From: Tethya wilhelma
Lineage: Eukaryota > Porifera > Demospongiae > Tethyida > Tethyidae
Length of the DNA: 64,000 bases
Direction of reading: 5' to 3'
Assembly (NCBI GenBank): GCA_964030475.1
Contig: CAXIPT010000003.1
Location: 31,174 to 95,173, forward strand
Of this stretch, positions 1 to 11,055 are shown one piece after another. Under the pieces are notes generated by a model. That model had not been told where the DNA came from. It saw only the letters and a list, made by a program, of their open reading frames with translations, and did not search any database. Every line of letters begins with the position of its first letter. The first letter of the stretch is position 1. A program made the translations under genes and the position numbers.

Positions 1-39
<39 letters not shown>
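1..39. repeat. (AT)n microsatellite
   Basis: Pure AT dinucleotide repeat at the left edge. Its true length may extend beyond the window. Confidence 0.95.
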
Positions 40-44
<5 letters not shown>

Positions 45-389
45 ACAGCTGTATATTAATCACAGCAGTAATATACGGGATCAGTATACTACTGCATGGC
101 CAGGTGTTTGAACATGAGCAGCTGACAGTCATTAAACTTGACTGAGCTAGCTAAGAATAGTTAGATGCCAAGACTTTTCAGTGAGCAATGAAGTATGAAG
201 TACCACTGAAGACTAGCATGGTGTACTAGCTGAACTGCTGAGACCGCTGCATTAATTGCAAACAGCCAAGCACTATAACACAAAGCCTTTGTATAACTGA
301 TCTCAATGACTGATTACCGCATACTGGAAAAAAGATTCAGAAGTCAGACTCACAGCAAAAAGCTCAGTAGAGCATGTCATGAGCCTGAG

Positions 390-534
390 TACCGTATAGC
401 GGGAAATTTTCGTTGGTGCAAAATTTCGTATGAACACACCAGAAGAAATTTTCATAGTTTTAAATTTCGTATATTCGAACCGCATACGAAAATACGAAAA
501 TTTCCACCATACGAAAATTTCCCGCTATACGGTA
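390..534. repeat. Palindromic MITE, family A (ACCGTATAGCGGG termini)
   Basis: The left end reads ACCGTATAGCGGGAAATTTT and the right end is its reverse complement, ending in CCGCTATACGGT. It is short, has no coding capacity and is AT-rich inside. Other copies or relatives lie near 1505, 16455, 19559, 19772, 26625, 40967 and 48936, so this is a dispersed non-autonomous family. Short reading frames across it are palindrome artefacts. Confidence 0.85.
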
Positions 535-3500
535 TAATATTGACTACAACCTGAAAGGGCAAATTGCTGTGGCCTATGCTCGTGACCAATCATGCATTAA
601 CATCTAGAAAATAGTAATTACTAGAATAATTATAGCAAGCTGAGAATCCACAACAATGCAGGATATACTCAGTATTCATTCCTCTTTCCAATTTGGCCAG
701 CTCAGCAATTTACCTCACTACGTGACGTCATAGACGACCCTTTTCCGACTGGTTTGGTAAAGTTTCACTTACAGTCATTTCGCTTATGTTACATTACGCC
801 TACCAAAAGTCAGAGTATCAATTTGCCTACGCAGTTTCAAGTGAAGGTGCATTAAAAATTGTGATGCATCTCTCTCCTTGCTACACTTCTTTTGTGAAAG
901 ATTGGCTGCTCTATCATGCCCTGGTAAGCCTTAATTGTTAGCGATCTCAAAAACTGTCAGCCATACTCATAGCGTCTTTTAAAACATTAATTCAATGTAA
1001 ATAAATCTTCAGGCCTAGGTGGAATCTCCACAAGAATGCCTATAAGGCCACGGCATGGACAATTGCACGATCATTTCCCAGCTGTATAACGAAACTGGTG
1101 AAATCCCTGAGGTATATGGAATATATAACTAACTAACCAAAATTTATGTAGAAGATATATACGTCACTCACGTGACTACTGCACTGGTACCAGGCTCTCA
1201 CCCACAGAGAGAAAGGTAACCATTTCAAGGATGTTGACAATCTTCGTAAAGCTGAAAAAGGTGTTGAAAGTGACAAGCGCTTTCCAATGAATGGTGCTTG
1301 AAATTTTGAAATCGGTTCGATCGATAATAAGAAAGCTATTCAATTTTTTTCTACCAGCATTCTCTATCCAGATGAACTTTAGTCATGTTATCTTTGTTTT
1401 CTTGACATGAATTTAAAAAAAAAGGTGGAAAAGTGGGCAGAGTTCTAATTAACCAAAATTTGACAATCCTGCTCTGTTTTAAAAGTTGAGAGTTATACTG
1501 CATATACCGTATAGCAGGAAAGTTTCATGGTGTCAAACTTTTGCCAATGTCTTTAATCAAGCATTTCTGCATTTTAACTTTCTCAGATAAGCTGTGGAGA
1601 ATATACGATAATATGTTATGGAAAATTTCACAGATGGATCGTGATACGCGAAAACCATGAAGTTAAACCTCATGAAACTTTCCCACTATACGGTATACAT
1701 AATCCAGAGAAGGGTCGACACAGTTGACCTTTAAGGATCCTTTTATTATAATTGTGACATTTTGTTAGCCTGTGAGCCCTTGATAATTTCACTTTTGTTT
1801 TGTGTCTGTTTAGTGAAAAAGTATTTTTTTGAAATTTGAGCTTCTGTGAATATTGGCTGAATCAGGAGATGGTGTTGTTCTCTCAAACATTGATCATAAC
1901 CTGGGAACGAAGCTAAAGTTTAGCTGTGGTTGTTACAGTTTGAGCCTCTCTACGTTTTTGTGAGTGGAGCTAAAGCTGTGTGCAGCAATTGACATTGACG
2001 ATCTTTACATTTTCTTGTGTCTGGTAAAGATTGTATAATAAATCAATCATTAAAAAATATCAGCACCCAGAGAGCCTAGGAGTGAGGCTAACCAAACTTG
2101 ATAACCAAACTTGATAACCAAACTTGGTACTAACACTAAGCAAACGTGAAATTATTAAGACAGGCTTCTTTTTATTTTTCTTAAGGTTACAGGGTACAAT
2201 CTCTCATGAATATTTAATGAGCAGCTTCTACTGCTAGAAAAGCACTGTCATCGCCTATTTATTCTTAGATTATGGAATCTCTTGTTTTTTTCACAGTGCT
2301 TCTGTCAAGTGCTACAGTGAAATCTAAGCTTAAATAAAATTTTTGACTCAGTTTTTCCCAACAAGGTTAATTGTTACCTCCTAAACGCTGTGGTATAGAA
2401 AACCTATGCTGGTTTTCGAGGGTGGCACAAGGAGACTTTCTTTCAACTCCAGCTATAAACAGTCCTGAACAGCTAAAAAGTGTTCAGCAGAAGCATCCAA
2501 GGCACCTGCCATGCACCTACCGAAGAGCGCTTCGATGATCCAGCTATTTCTTTTTGTAAAAACTCTTCGTACAACCCTTTACCTTGCACCGTGCAGTGCT
2601 TTAGTTGCAAATATATGGCTAGATTTTTTGCAAGCTCTGCAAAAAATTGAGTCCAAAAATTAACCATCTGCTTTTTATCTAAAATAACTATAGCGTTTGC
2701 TTATTAGCATATTCATGAACAAACAGTAGCCCATAACCTTAAATAATAGACTTGACAAAACTTTTTGTGTCATGGAGCTATAAGCAACAATCAAGCTAAC
2801 TGTGCTGAAAGCCTTCTTGCCTTAATAGTGAAGCTTCTGGCAGTGCAAAAAAAAAACTACAGGAGGAGTAATTCACTACAACATCACCATGCAACTAACG
2901 CTTTTTCTTAGCCTGGCAACCAAGCTTTCAAAAGCGATGCTATTGCTTTATAGCCCAAGTACCCCTTCACTTTCATAGCTTATTTTGTAAAGGATTGTGT
3001 AGAAAACGTCATTTTAAACCCTTCTATCAAGATCTTGCCAGCACGCATTCAAAAATATTCATATTTGGATAAATTTGCCAATTTCACCAAATTTTCCCGC
3101 TAGTAATTTGAGCCTAAAAAGTATCACTATTATGCAATGTGGTCTCCAAAAGACCAGGCCTCCTGACATTACCACTGAGCTAGTAGGAATGAAACTCTGT
3201 GACCACTTGATATGAAGTGCCCAAGAAACCAAGCTGCTAGCTGACTATGCCACCTCATGAAACACAGAGTGCTGACAGCCTTTGATTATGAATTATCAAT
3301 GATTAGCAGCTAGCTGTTTCTCTCAAGTGTAGGAGTCTTCTTTTCCTTACTCTTGCACAAAAACAGAAGTCTATGGTCTATTCTAACTCACTAAAGCGCT
3401 ACAGCTTAAAGCTTCAGCTTGCGCTCTATGTTACTGAGCTACGATGTAACAATCTTTTCCTGAACAAATTCGCACCAAATTAAAATGACGTGACGTCACA

Positions 3501-3650
3501 TTAGAACAAATTGCGTTCCTATAGCATGACAAGATACACAAAGAATATTTGCTGGCAAACAGAGCCCTACATCGCGATTAGATATGCCTCGCGCTTTGGT
3601 GCTTGGCAATTATACAGTAATTATTTAATGACACCACATACATGACATTG
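535..3650. other. Intergenic region without a recognisable gene
   Basis: No frame with family similarity was found on either strand. It holds a family A MITE copy at about 1505-1697 and a segment at about 720-1000 that recurs inverted at about 48200-48340. That segment contains a TGACGTCA (CRE-like) octamer. If the NACHT gene has upstream exons they should lie here, but none could be recognised. Confidence 0.6.
1505..1697. repeat. Palindromic MITE, family A
   Basis: Starts TACCGTATAGCAGGAAAGTTTC and ends GAAACTTTCCCACTATACGGTA, imperfect inverted ends of about 22 bases. The inside holds AT-rich fragments related to the other family A copies. Confidence 0.8.
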
Positions 3651-3666
3651 TTTAGATAATCTCAAG

Positions 3667-6600
3667 TTTCCTGTACCACCCAGACCAAAGCTCCCAGAGT
3701 GTATTGTAAGGTACAGTGAGTACTTACGAGAGAAGTACCTAGCTCAACCAGTGCTCCCTGACTCAGACTGGCCCCCCTCTCTGGGAGGACAGTTCATACG
3801 ACTAGCTCTGATACCACGTCAACGTGATGTGTATGCTGAGAAATATGATTATGTAGTTGAAGTACAAAAGGATTATGTCCGTGGAAATGTAGATAAAATA
3901 CTAGCCGGTAGAAGTAACAAAAAAACTGAAACCCAAGCTGATCAAATATTTAAGCCTCTCCAATGTTTAGCCGGTGGAAAACTTTCACTTCGTATCCTAA
4001 TTGATGGAGCACCTGGAGTTGGAAAAACCACTCTTAGTCGTAAGTTTACTCAAGATTGGGCAAGTGGTGTGCTTCTTCAGGAATATGCTCTAGTAGTCTT
4101 GCTTCATCTACGAGACAGGGCTGTGTCTCAGGCGAGTTCTATTGATGAATTCTTCTATCATGATGATCATGATTTGCATCAGTCTGTGGTGAAACATGTT
4201 CGAAAAACAAGTGGAAAGCATGTACTGCTGATATTTGATGGTTTTGATGAGCTTAGTGCGGCAGAAAGGTCACGTGGCTCATTTTTTATGAAAATTATTG
4301 AAGGCAATGTGCTACCTAGATGCTCTGTAGTTGTAACATCACGACCTTATGCATCAGTTGGGTTACAAGAGTTATCTTCCATTAATCGTCATATTGAGGT
4401 TTTGGGATTCACAGAAGAAATGATCAAACAGTGTATAGTGAAGACAATCAAAGATAATCCAGAGAAAGCCCAGGAGCTGTGTACTCAACTCCATGAACGC
4501 CTCGACATCATGTCCCTCTGCTATATCCCTCTTAATTGTGCAATCATGCTTTTTGTCTACCAGCAGGAGAACTTTGTTCTTCCCAAGACTTTGACTGAGT
4601 TGTACAACATCTTTGCATTACATGCTATCAAGCGACATGCAAAAATTGTTTTGGGGAATACTGTAGCTAGGAGAATCAGATGCTTAGACAAGCTTCCAAA
4701 AGAAATTGAAGTTCCTTTTGCTGTTTTGTGTAAAATAGCGTATGATAGTCTGATTGAAGACCAGCTTGTATTTCATGAAGAAGATGTAGTTGAATCATTT
4801 CCAGACATTGGTGACCAAGACATTGAGAGTCAAACATTATCTTTAATGACAGTGGCAAAAAGCTACAGTAAAAGAGGGACAGAAGTTACTTGTAATTTTC
4901 TCCATCTCACAATTCAAGAATTTCTAGCTGCCAAGTGGGCAGTTTTCAACCATTCCCCTACTGAAATGTCTAAATTGCTTGAACGAAATTTAAAAAATGA
5001 TAGACTTAGAATGATGTTACTGTTTGTTGCTGGGATAGCTAAACATAACTTTCCGAAACTTGATGAAGTATTTTCAGGTGACAGTTTATCTCTAACAAGT
5101 TATCCTCCAAATCACAGCTTTTTGTTGTTATGCCACTTTCTTTATGAGTCTGAAAGCACATCAGCCTCCACACATTTAACTAATTTATTAAAAATTAAAA
5201 GTCACCTACTTGAAATTGAATTGTCCCACAACAAGTTAAGCGAGTTTGAATTCTTAGTAGTTCTCACATTCTTTGCACAAAGTGAAGCTCAGTGGGATCT
5301 TTTGAGAGTAGATTGTAAAGAACAGCATCTGAAAATGTATTCTGAGACCGTTTCTAATCACGTAATTAAAGTAAATAAAGTTCAACTTGAGTTTAATGGT
5401 GACAATTATGCTGAACTGTTGTGTTTTATTGAAAAAACTGTGATGATTTCTGATATTGAACTTAATGTAATGAGTCGTTTTAAACGTCCAGATTCCATTA
5501 CTACATTGCTGTCTTCAGTGGCCAAAATTTTTGGACAATCATTTTTCAAGATCTCATTTCTTTCTATTGTTTATACTCAAAATGAATTCAGAAACAGTAA
5601 CTTACAGCCTGATAAAAATTTATCACTATCATTTTCCCAACTTACTGAACCCCAATTTTCTGAAGCTTTAGTTTTCTTTGTACATAGTGGTCACCACTGG
5701 AATCGTCTCAGCTTAAAGTGTACAGAAAGCAATCTGAAGCATTTTCAAAATTTGATTGACACAAGTAAAATATTGCATTGTGGCACAAGTGTACAAGAAA
5801 TTGAAATAGAATATGAGATCCAACTTGAGGGTCAAGATTCAGTGATGGCTGTATGTGATATCCTTGAACATGTATGTATGCATCTCAGTGCCAGAGTTAA
5901 TTTAATTATATCTAAGGACAAATATGTTACTACTAATTTGCAGTATATAAAATTATTGATTTCTACAGTTGCCCAGATTAGGATACCAAGCCTTTCATTT
6001 ATATTTCTCTCTATAGTCTATAGAACCTTCAGCTCTGGATCAGAGCAAGTGAGAGAAATTGAACTTGACAGTTCTTATTCTGATGACCCTTGGGTCACTT
6101 CTAAAACTTCAAATGAATTATCTGCTGCAGTGTATCATCATGTTGCATTTGAAAGTGATCATTCATGGGATGTTTTTAAAGTGGAGTGCGATGATGAGTG
6201 TCTTAATCTATTTGTGAAAGTACATAAAACAAACTATCAGATTAACCAAATTAAGAAGTTGAAGCTTGAATATAATGGTCAAGATTGTAGCGTATTGTTG
6301 AAGTTTCTTCAAAGGGTGCCTCAAGTTCAGAATGTTGAACTTAGTATTACTAGACAAAATCATGGAATAAATCTACTGAAAACAGATTATTTACCTAAAA
6401 TAGCATCTGTGAAAAATATTGTAAAGTTGACCTGTTTTTCTGTCACAGTCCACCGTACTGAGATTGTTTCAACTTGCGGTTTACCCCATTGTGACTGTCG
6501 TAGTATCATTCTTAAGCTCCACGATAATAATATACATATGGAAGAATTATGTATTATGTTTAAGAGTAAACATTTTGATAGTCTCCAAAATCTGCTCACC

Positions 6601-7080
6601 AGAAATACTACTTTGCGCATTATGGAGATTTTTGTCATTCCATCAGACAATGCGTGGATTTCCCTCGATGAACAAGTAAAAAGTCTTATTAAAGCTCTTA
6701 AGAAGCCACTCTCCATCAACAAGACACTAACTAACTTCACAGTTACATGGAAGAGTGGTTCAGTTTCGTTTGAAAGAGATCCAATAACATCAAAATTTGT
6801 ATTGGTGCAAACTATTGACAAATCAAAGACAGATGGAGAAACTTTGAATTCAAATTGTCAAGTTGTTCTCCAATTGCAAGGAGAAAGCACTTCTACAATC
6901 AGCATCCCATCATCACTAAACCCTCCACTCGAAGAACAGTATACAAGCAGAACCTCTTTGGAAGAACATGATCAAAGTGAAGCTTCATTATATCGACAAC
7001 AATTTGATTTAGAAGGTCACCATACCAAACCTTCATACTCTTCACAAAAATGTACATGTACATGCTGTAGCACTCAATAG
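3667..7080 (+). CDS. NACHT-domain NLR-like immune receptor (large exon)
   Basis: One long exon encodes about 1,137 residues and ends at TAG 7078-7080. The frame is open upstream of the GTG at 3751 and meets a TGA at 3643-3645. The true 5' boundary is therefore probably a splice acceptor (ag at 3654-3655 or 3665-3666), and the start codon lies in an upstream exon not identified. Counting from 3751, residues 80-245 form a NACHT NTPase: Walker A GAPGVGKTT near 87-95, Walker B LLIFDGFDEL near 159-168 and the sensor-like TSRPYA. A winged-helix-like stretch follows (PLNCAIMLFVYQ and LPKTLTELYNIFALHAIKRH). The remaining 600 or so residues hold spaced beta/leucine motifs such as KVQLEFNGD and KLKLEYNGQD, resembling divergent leucine-rich repeats. 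NLRs with NACHT are intracellular sensors that oligomerise on ligand binding; that role is inferred from family membership. Confidence in NACHT is very high, in a complete gene low. Confidence 0.9.
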   Translation, partial: FPVPPRPKLPECIVRYSEYLREKYLAQPVLPDSDWPPSLGGQFIRLALIPRQRDVYAEKYDYVVEVQKDYVRGNVDKILAGRSNKKTETQADQIFKPLQCLAGGKLSLRILIDGAPGVGKTTLSRKFTQDWASGVLLQEYALVVLLHLRDRAVSQASSIDEFFYHDDHDLHQSVVKHVRKTSGKHVLLIFDGFDELSAAERSRGSFFMKIIEGNVLPRCSVVVTSRPYASVGLQELSSINRHIEVLGFTEEMIKQCIVKTIKDNPEKAQELCTQLHERLDIMSLCYIPLNCAIMLFVYQQENFVLPKTLTELYNIFALHAIKRHAKIVLGNTVARRIRCLDKLPKEIEVPFAVLCKIAYDSLIEDQLVFHEEDVVESFPDIGDQDIESQTLSLMTVAKSYSKRGTEVTCNFLHLTIQEFLAAKWAVFNHSPTEMSKLLERNLKNDRLRMMLLFVAGIAKHNFPKLDEVFSGDSLSLTSYPPNHSFLLLCHFLYESESTSASTHLTNLLKIKSHLLEIELSHNKLSEFEFLVVLTFFAQSEAQWDLLRVDCKEQHLKMYSETVSNHVIKVNKVQLEFNGDNYAELLCFIEKTVMISDIELNVMSRFKRPDSITTLLSSVAKIFGQSFFKISFLSIVYTQNEFRNSNLQPDKNLSLSFSQLTEPQFSEALVFFVHSGHHWNRLSLKCTESNLKHFQNLIDTSKILHCGTSVQEIEIEYEIQLEGQDSVMAVCDILEHVCMHLSARVNLIISKDKYVTTNLQYIKLLISTVAQIRIPSLSFIFLSIVYRTFSSGSEQVREIELDSSYSDDPWVTSKTSNELSAAVYHHVAFESDHSWDVFKVECDDECLNLFVKVHKTNYQINQIKKLKLEYNGQDCSVLLKFLQRVPQVQNVELSITRQNHGINLLKTDYLPKIASVKNIVKLTCFSVTVHRTEIVSTCGLPHCDCRSIILKLHDNNIHMEELCIMFKSKHFDSLQNLLTRNTTLRIMEIFVIPSDNAWISLDEQVKSLIKALKKPLSINKTLTNFTVTWKSGSVSFERDPITSKFVLVQTIDKSKTDGETLNSNCQVVLQLQGESTSTISIPSSLNPPLEEQYTSRTSLEEHDQSEASLYRQQFDLEGHHTKPSYSSQKCTCTCCSTQ

Positions 7081-7985
7081 TCAGCTATATATTGTCCTAG
7101 TATGCATGCATATAGATAAATTTCACAACAACTCCTAACAATTCAAAGTCTATTAGTTAAAATGCTTTTGGTTTCAGAACAATCAGTTTAAAAAAAAATC
7201 GTATATTAAATTAAAATAATTAATTAAGTTTCAGCAAAAATTTAAGAAGCCTAGCTTTTCTTTGAAATAGGGACTCATTAGTTCATAAACATTGTAACAA
7301 TGTCTATAGCTATGTGAGTATATGAACTTTTTCATTTTTGAATAAAACGATTCGTCCATTGTAACTTCAATTGTACGATTCTCCTTCAAAAGCTTAAAAC
7401 CAGTAATAAGTCCTTCAAGTGGTGAATTCCAAAGTCGGTGTATAGGAGCTACGTAGCTACAACATTTTTCAAAGGTCAAAATTAAAGGCATATTCCGCCA
7501 TCTTTGTCTCTGCCCCTCTCAGAACCCCGTCCCAGTTCCTCCTCTGCCTGAAATCTCTCCTGGTGTTCAAAGACCACTGAAATTTCATGAGACTGAAGAT
7601 TTTTGCTGTCTAATACTTATAGTCATACGATCACATTAAATTGTTACGCAGTCACAGCACCGTGATTTGTATGATTTTATCTCTACAATGGATGAGTGTT
7701 GATCACCATACAGCTGATCTGCATGATCATTATTAATTGAAAAATGAATCATACAAAGAGGATATTATACTGTCCCTAACTCACTCTCAAAAGCAGTCTT
7801 TCATCACCAGGAGTTGAAGAACCGTATACCAGTCAATTATGTTAGGGTAAAAATTTCAAGGAATTATGTTATGATTATAAAGACACTACAGAGAACGTGG
7901 ATGAAAAAGAACTTACATATTCTAATTAATGAGACACAAATAGTGCATGTGAATTAACTTTCTTCAAGCTGAGCTCATGGCAACA
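7081..7985. other. Intergenic, 3' side of the NACHT gene
   Basis: AT-rich sequence with no recognised gene. An 86-codon minus-strand frame at 7231-7491 lacks similarity to any family I know and has no splice or start context, so it is not called. Confidence 0.5.
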
Positions 7986-8154
7986 TAATGCAGACACACT
8001 TCCAACTGAAACTGAGGCCTCTACCAAGTGGAGGGTGTTATCTACCATGACCCATAGTGAACTACACATTGGAAATGTCTCAGAGTCAGACAGTGGCTAC
8101 TATGAGTGTGTGTGTTCTGATGGCCTTCCAAGAGATGGTGGAGAAGGTATACAT
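7950..8154 (+). pseudogene. Ig-domain exon fragment 1
   Basis: One frame reads an Ig-like pattern: a cysteine followed after about ten residues by a tryptophan (SSWQHN), then LHIGNVSESDSGYYECVCSD, the classic F-strand D-S-G-Y-Y-x-C signature. A donor-like GTATAC follows at about 8146-8154. The frame is closed upstream by a TGA at about 7930. No start exon was found, so this is an orphan or decayed exon of an Ig-superfamily gene. A second Ig-like piece lies at 9000-9150. Confidence 0.6.
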
Positions 8155-8654
8155 GCATCACTGTCAGCAGGAGAGCAAGTCTGGAAGTCATTGGTAGTTA
8201 ATAAAAATTAGTACTATACGTGACTATTGGTGACCAGCATGTGCAAAGCAGGATGTACAAAATTATAATTATAATCAAGACCTAGTTTGATTTTTTTTTT
8301 TATAGTTGAAGCACTCACTGCAGTGAAAAGGTTTGAGTGCTGACATGCACTATATATTAAAACCACCTAGTCAGCTTACAACACGCAGCCTATTACATGC
8401 AAAATTCTTGGAAACTGAAGCCCCTTGAAATTTGATCCCTGTGATATGAGACCTTCAATTGAGGCTTTTGTGCTCCTTATGTGTAGATATATATATATAT
8501 AATATATAGAACCGGGTGGTGTTCAAATCTATAAGACTGAGCAGCATCAATCACCACAGAATGTGATATAGCATTAATTGCTGCAGCTAGTTTGAGCATG
8601 AGTACTCCTCCACTTAAATACACATTGATAACACTGAAGGCATATAATTATCAA

Positions 8655-8962
8655 AGTGTCTCGAGACACGGTAGTCCGTATACTTTCCTATTGATTTTGT
8701 ATTGCCTGTTTAAAATATCCGGAATTACAATTAACTTTCTATTTTTACAGGGATAGGAATTTGTATGAGAATGCAGTAATACGATGTTGCATGGATGTAT
8801 GAAGACACAGTCACTGCAAATGTAACAATAATTTTATAGATATGCAAATAATATTGTCATGCCCTGCACATTCTAGAGTGATATTTTTGATATTCATTGT
8901 ACTTATAACAGGCAATACAAAATCAATAGGAGAGTATATGGACTACCGTGTCTCGAGACACT
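8655..8962. mobile_element. Non-autonomous element with about 50-base terminal inverted repeats
   Basis: The left end AGTGTCTCGAGACACGGTAG recurs inverted at the right end (8940-8962). The match runs about 50 bases with a few differences, through an inner arm containing CAATACAAAATCAATAGGA. The outermost 15 bases are themselves palindromic around CTCGAG. There is no coding capacity. It lies between the two Ig-like fragments, so it may be an insertion into that old gene. No clear target-site duplication was identified. Confidence 0.85.
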
Positions 8963-9009
8963 AACTGAACCTATTTCTTAATAAATTTTAACTAGAGTTT
9001 AATTTTTCA

Positions 9010-9145
9010 GATTTGTCTACTCGGAAACCTCAACTATACAAGAAGCTGTGAATGTTAGTTCAGGAGGATATCTTCTGTTGGACTGCACTACAGGCACATG
9101 TGGAATGGATAAAAGATGGAAATGTCCTATCAACTGATAAGANTA
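9010..9145 (+). pseudogene. Ig-domain exon fragment 2 with a frameshift
   Basis: The frame reads GGYLLLDCTTGT, an Ig B strand with its cysteine, then needs a one-base shift to continue as VEWIKDGNVLSTDK, an Ig C strand with its tryptophan. An N follows at about 9143. Upstream is an acceptor-like ttttcag at 9004-9010. With fragment 1 it suggests an Ig-superfamily gene on this strand that is now broken, unless the shift is a sequence error beside the assembly gap. Confidence 0.5.
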
Positions 9146-9446
9146 TTATAGTCCTATAGCACCACGTACCCCAGGTATCTATTTTAATACTCCATCAATT
9201 CTGATTTTAAAAGATGTATAATATTATAAATAGAACAAGCATGAATACAGTTTCCTCTGACTAAGAACTTGATTTTTATTGTATATCTGGTTCAAAATAC
9301 AGTGTACTTAATGATTCTCTGAAAATACTAAACAATCTGCATGAGATATAAAAAATTAGGTGCTGCCACTATAAAGCAACAGTTACTAACAGTCAAACAC
9401 TCAAACTTATATAATATTATGATGTGTACACATGTGTGAGAGTGTG

Positions 9447-9471
9447 TGTTGTTGTTGTTGTTGTTGTTGTT
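9447..9471. repeat. (GTT)n microsatellite
   Basis: Eight or so trinucleotide repeats in the 3' flank of the MATH-BTB gene. Confidence 0.9.
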
Positions 9472-9646
9472 GAGGCCTAGTCTGATGTGCGTGAGGAGGG
9501 CCCTGATCTTAATATTCTTTATGCTGAAATAATTATTCATTAACTGATTTGTGACTGAAGCTGATACACTAAATTTCTGAGATATAAACAGAACAGACAC
9601 ACAGACGGACAAACTATGACTATGACAACACAAAATACTAACCGAA

Positions 9647-10744
9647 TTAATGCACCGTGGTAAAAGAATTGAAACAAGCTTCGATGACTTCCATCCTCAG
9701 CTTCTCAATCCCCTCAGATTCTTTCAACTCAAGTTTTGACCAGCCACTGCTCTTCTTCACTTGTGATGCTCTCCTCACGATGTATTCGATGCATAATTTC
9801 TTGAGGTCTTTCCCACTGTGTGCATCAGCAAGAATGAGAACATCAACCACGTTGTCATCAGAAAGGTTTTTAGCTAGAATTGCTTCACACGCTGTATGCA
9901 ACTTCTCTAGCTCATACTCATCAGCAACGGAATAAAGATTCAGTACAAAGGTTCCATTATCAGGCTTCACTTGTCCTGTATACATGTACTTCAAAACTGC
10001 TTCAAGAATTTCTGGTGAAACGTCACTCAGTTCTACTCGATCTCCAGACTGCTCCCAGCGCTGCTCAAAACGGGTCTTAAAGAATGGGGATTGGGAGGCT
10101 AAGACGACTCTGTGTACTTTGAACTCTTTCTCTCTGGTAACTAAAGTTACATCAGTGAGTAACCCTTTCTGACGAGCGTCTTCTAAGCTTTGACCAAGGT
10201 TATGTTCAGGAGCAGATATCATAGTAGTTTGAGCAGGTGGTTTGGCTACTAAAGCATTACCATTGTGCTGTGGTTTGTCTAAGTTGTAAACATGAAGGCA
10301 ACAGTTGATTTTGACTGAAGAATAACCATCAATATCCAGCGGCACTCTAAAAAGTTTTTCATTGGACAGGAACTTACGACATGAATAATATAGGCCTAGA
10401 TTTTGCAGTTCAGAACTGTTCCAATAGCCATCGTCATCTCTAAATACAGGTCTACATGGTGTAGTCACTCTAACTACAGCAGTTGTCCAGCAGGATCTCC
10501 ACTCGTCACCACAGGATTTAAGATATATTTTCACTCCCATGTAATCCACATACTCTTTCAGTCTATCCAATTGACTACTTTGAAACACCTCCATTTGCCA
10601 GCGGGTTTCTGGCTTAAATCTTTCAGGTGAACAAAATTCTGGACTTTTGAGGCATTGCTTAGCTCGTAGGAACTGAAACATATGACAAACATCCCACTCA
10701 TAGCTGAATTTGTAGTTGTCAAATGAAGTATTCACAGTAGCCAT
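9647..10744 (-). CDS. MATH-BTB protein (SPOP-like Cullin-3 adaptor)
   Basis: A single exon encodes 365 residues, starting at ATG 10744-10742; human SPOP has 374. Residues 1-170 form a divergent MATH/TRAF-like domain with YEWDV, WTTAVVRVT and the YSCRKFLSNEKLF stretch. Residues 185-300 form a BTB/POZ domain: LLTDVTLVTREKEFKVHRVV, then LASQSPFFKTRFE and LEAVLKYMYTGQV. A helical 3-box/BACK-like tail follows, with LADAHSGKDLKKLCIEYIV. Proteins of this order bind substrates through MATH and Cullin-3 through BTB, giving substrate-specific ubiquitin ligases. Animal SPOP is nuclear, but localisation here is unknown. The start lies 59 bases from the start of the divergent TTC38-like exon, implying a shared promoter. 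The intronless structure may be ancestral or retrotransposed. No frame breaks. Confidence 0.93.
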   Translation of the reverse strand: MATVNTSFDNYKFSYEWDVCHMFQFLRAKQCLKSPEFCSPERFKPETRWQMEVFQSSQLDRLKEYVDYMGVKIYLKSCGDEWRSCWTTAVVRVTTPCRPVFRDDDGYWNSSELQNLGLYYSCRKFLSNEKLFRVPLDIDGYSSVKINCCLHVYNLDKPQHNGNALVAKPPAQTTMISAPEHNLGQSLEDARQKGLLTDVTLVTREKEFKVHRVVLASQSPFFKTRFEQRWEQSGDRVELSDVSPEILEAVLKYMYTGQVKPDNGTFVLNLYSVADEYELEKLHTACEAILAKNLSDDNVVDVLILADAHSGKDLKKLCIEYIVRRASQVKKSSGWSKLELKESEGIEKLRMEVIEACFNSFTTVH

Positions 10745-10803
10745 TTCTTCTGACAGTGTTGCACAATAAATTTGTGCGTTATTTGGAACATTTTGGTCAG
10801 ATC
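10745..10803. promoter_or_regulatory. Divergent promoter of MATH-BTB and the TTC38-like exon
   Basis: Only 59 bases separate the two opposing start codons, so both 5' UTRs and the core promoter must overlap the neighbouring transcription unit or coding sequence. No TATA box was recognised. Inferred from layout only. Confidence 0.4.
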
Positions 10804-11007
10804 ATGGATTCTGCTACATGTCACAGTACCCATGGTACAATCTTCTGTGATTGTACGGGCTACCCTATCTTATGCAGCAGTGAAAAGGCTTTGGAATGGT
10901 TCAATAAAGGAGTGTGTATTCGTGTGACACAAACAGGTGCCTCATTGCCTCATCTACAGAAGGCTGTGGAAGAGGACAATTCACTGGTGCTGGCTCACTG
11001 TGTAATG
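10804..11007 (+). CDS. TTC38-like first exon (partial gene)
   Basis: The ATG at 10804 opens 68 codons that end at a good donor, ATG|GTATGT, at 11007/11008. The translation contains GYPILCSSEKALEWFNKG and HLQKAVEEDNSLVLAHCVM. This resembles the start of tetratricopeptide repeat protein 38, where a short 'preceding D-x-x-G-x-P-L-S' segment leads to the first helical repeat and A-x-x-x-D-x-x-F-x-L-x-H. No further TPR exons were recognised downstream before decayed NLR pieces begin, so the gene is truncated, has a long first intron, or is interrupted by the gap at 11547. Family assignment is moderate. Confidence 0.5.
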
Positions 11008-11055
11008 GTATGTAGCAAACAGATTGAAGAGTGTAATAATTCTATGTTTGATTGA

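Noticed and set aside
6387..6821. 144-codon minus-strand frame inside the NLR gene
   Set aside because: Shadow of the strongly supported NACHT reading frame on the other strand.
7231..7491. 86-codon minus-strand frame
   Set aside because: It lies in AT-rich 3' flank, matches no family I know and has no splice or promoter context.
8510..8545. tRNA-like GGTTCAAATC motif
   Set aside because: No matching cloverleaf arms or intact A box could be found around it.
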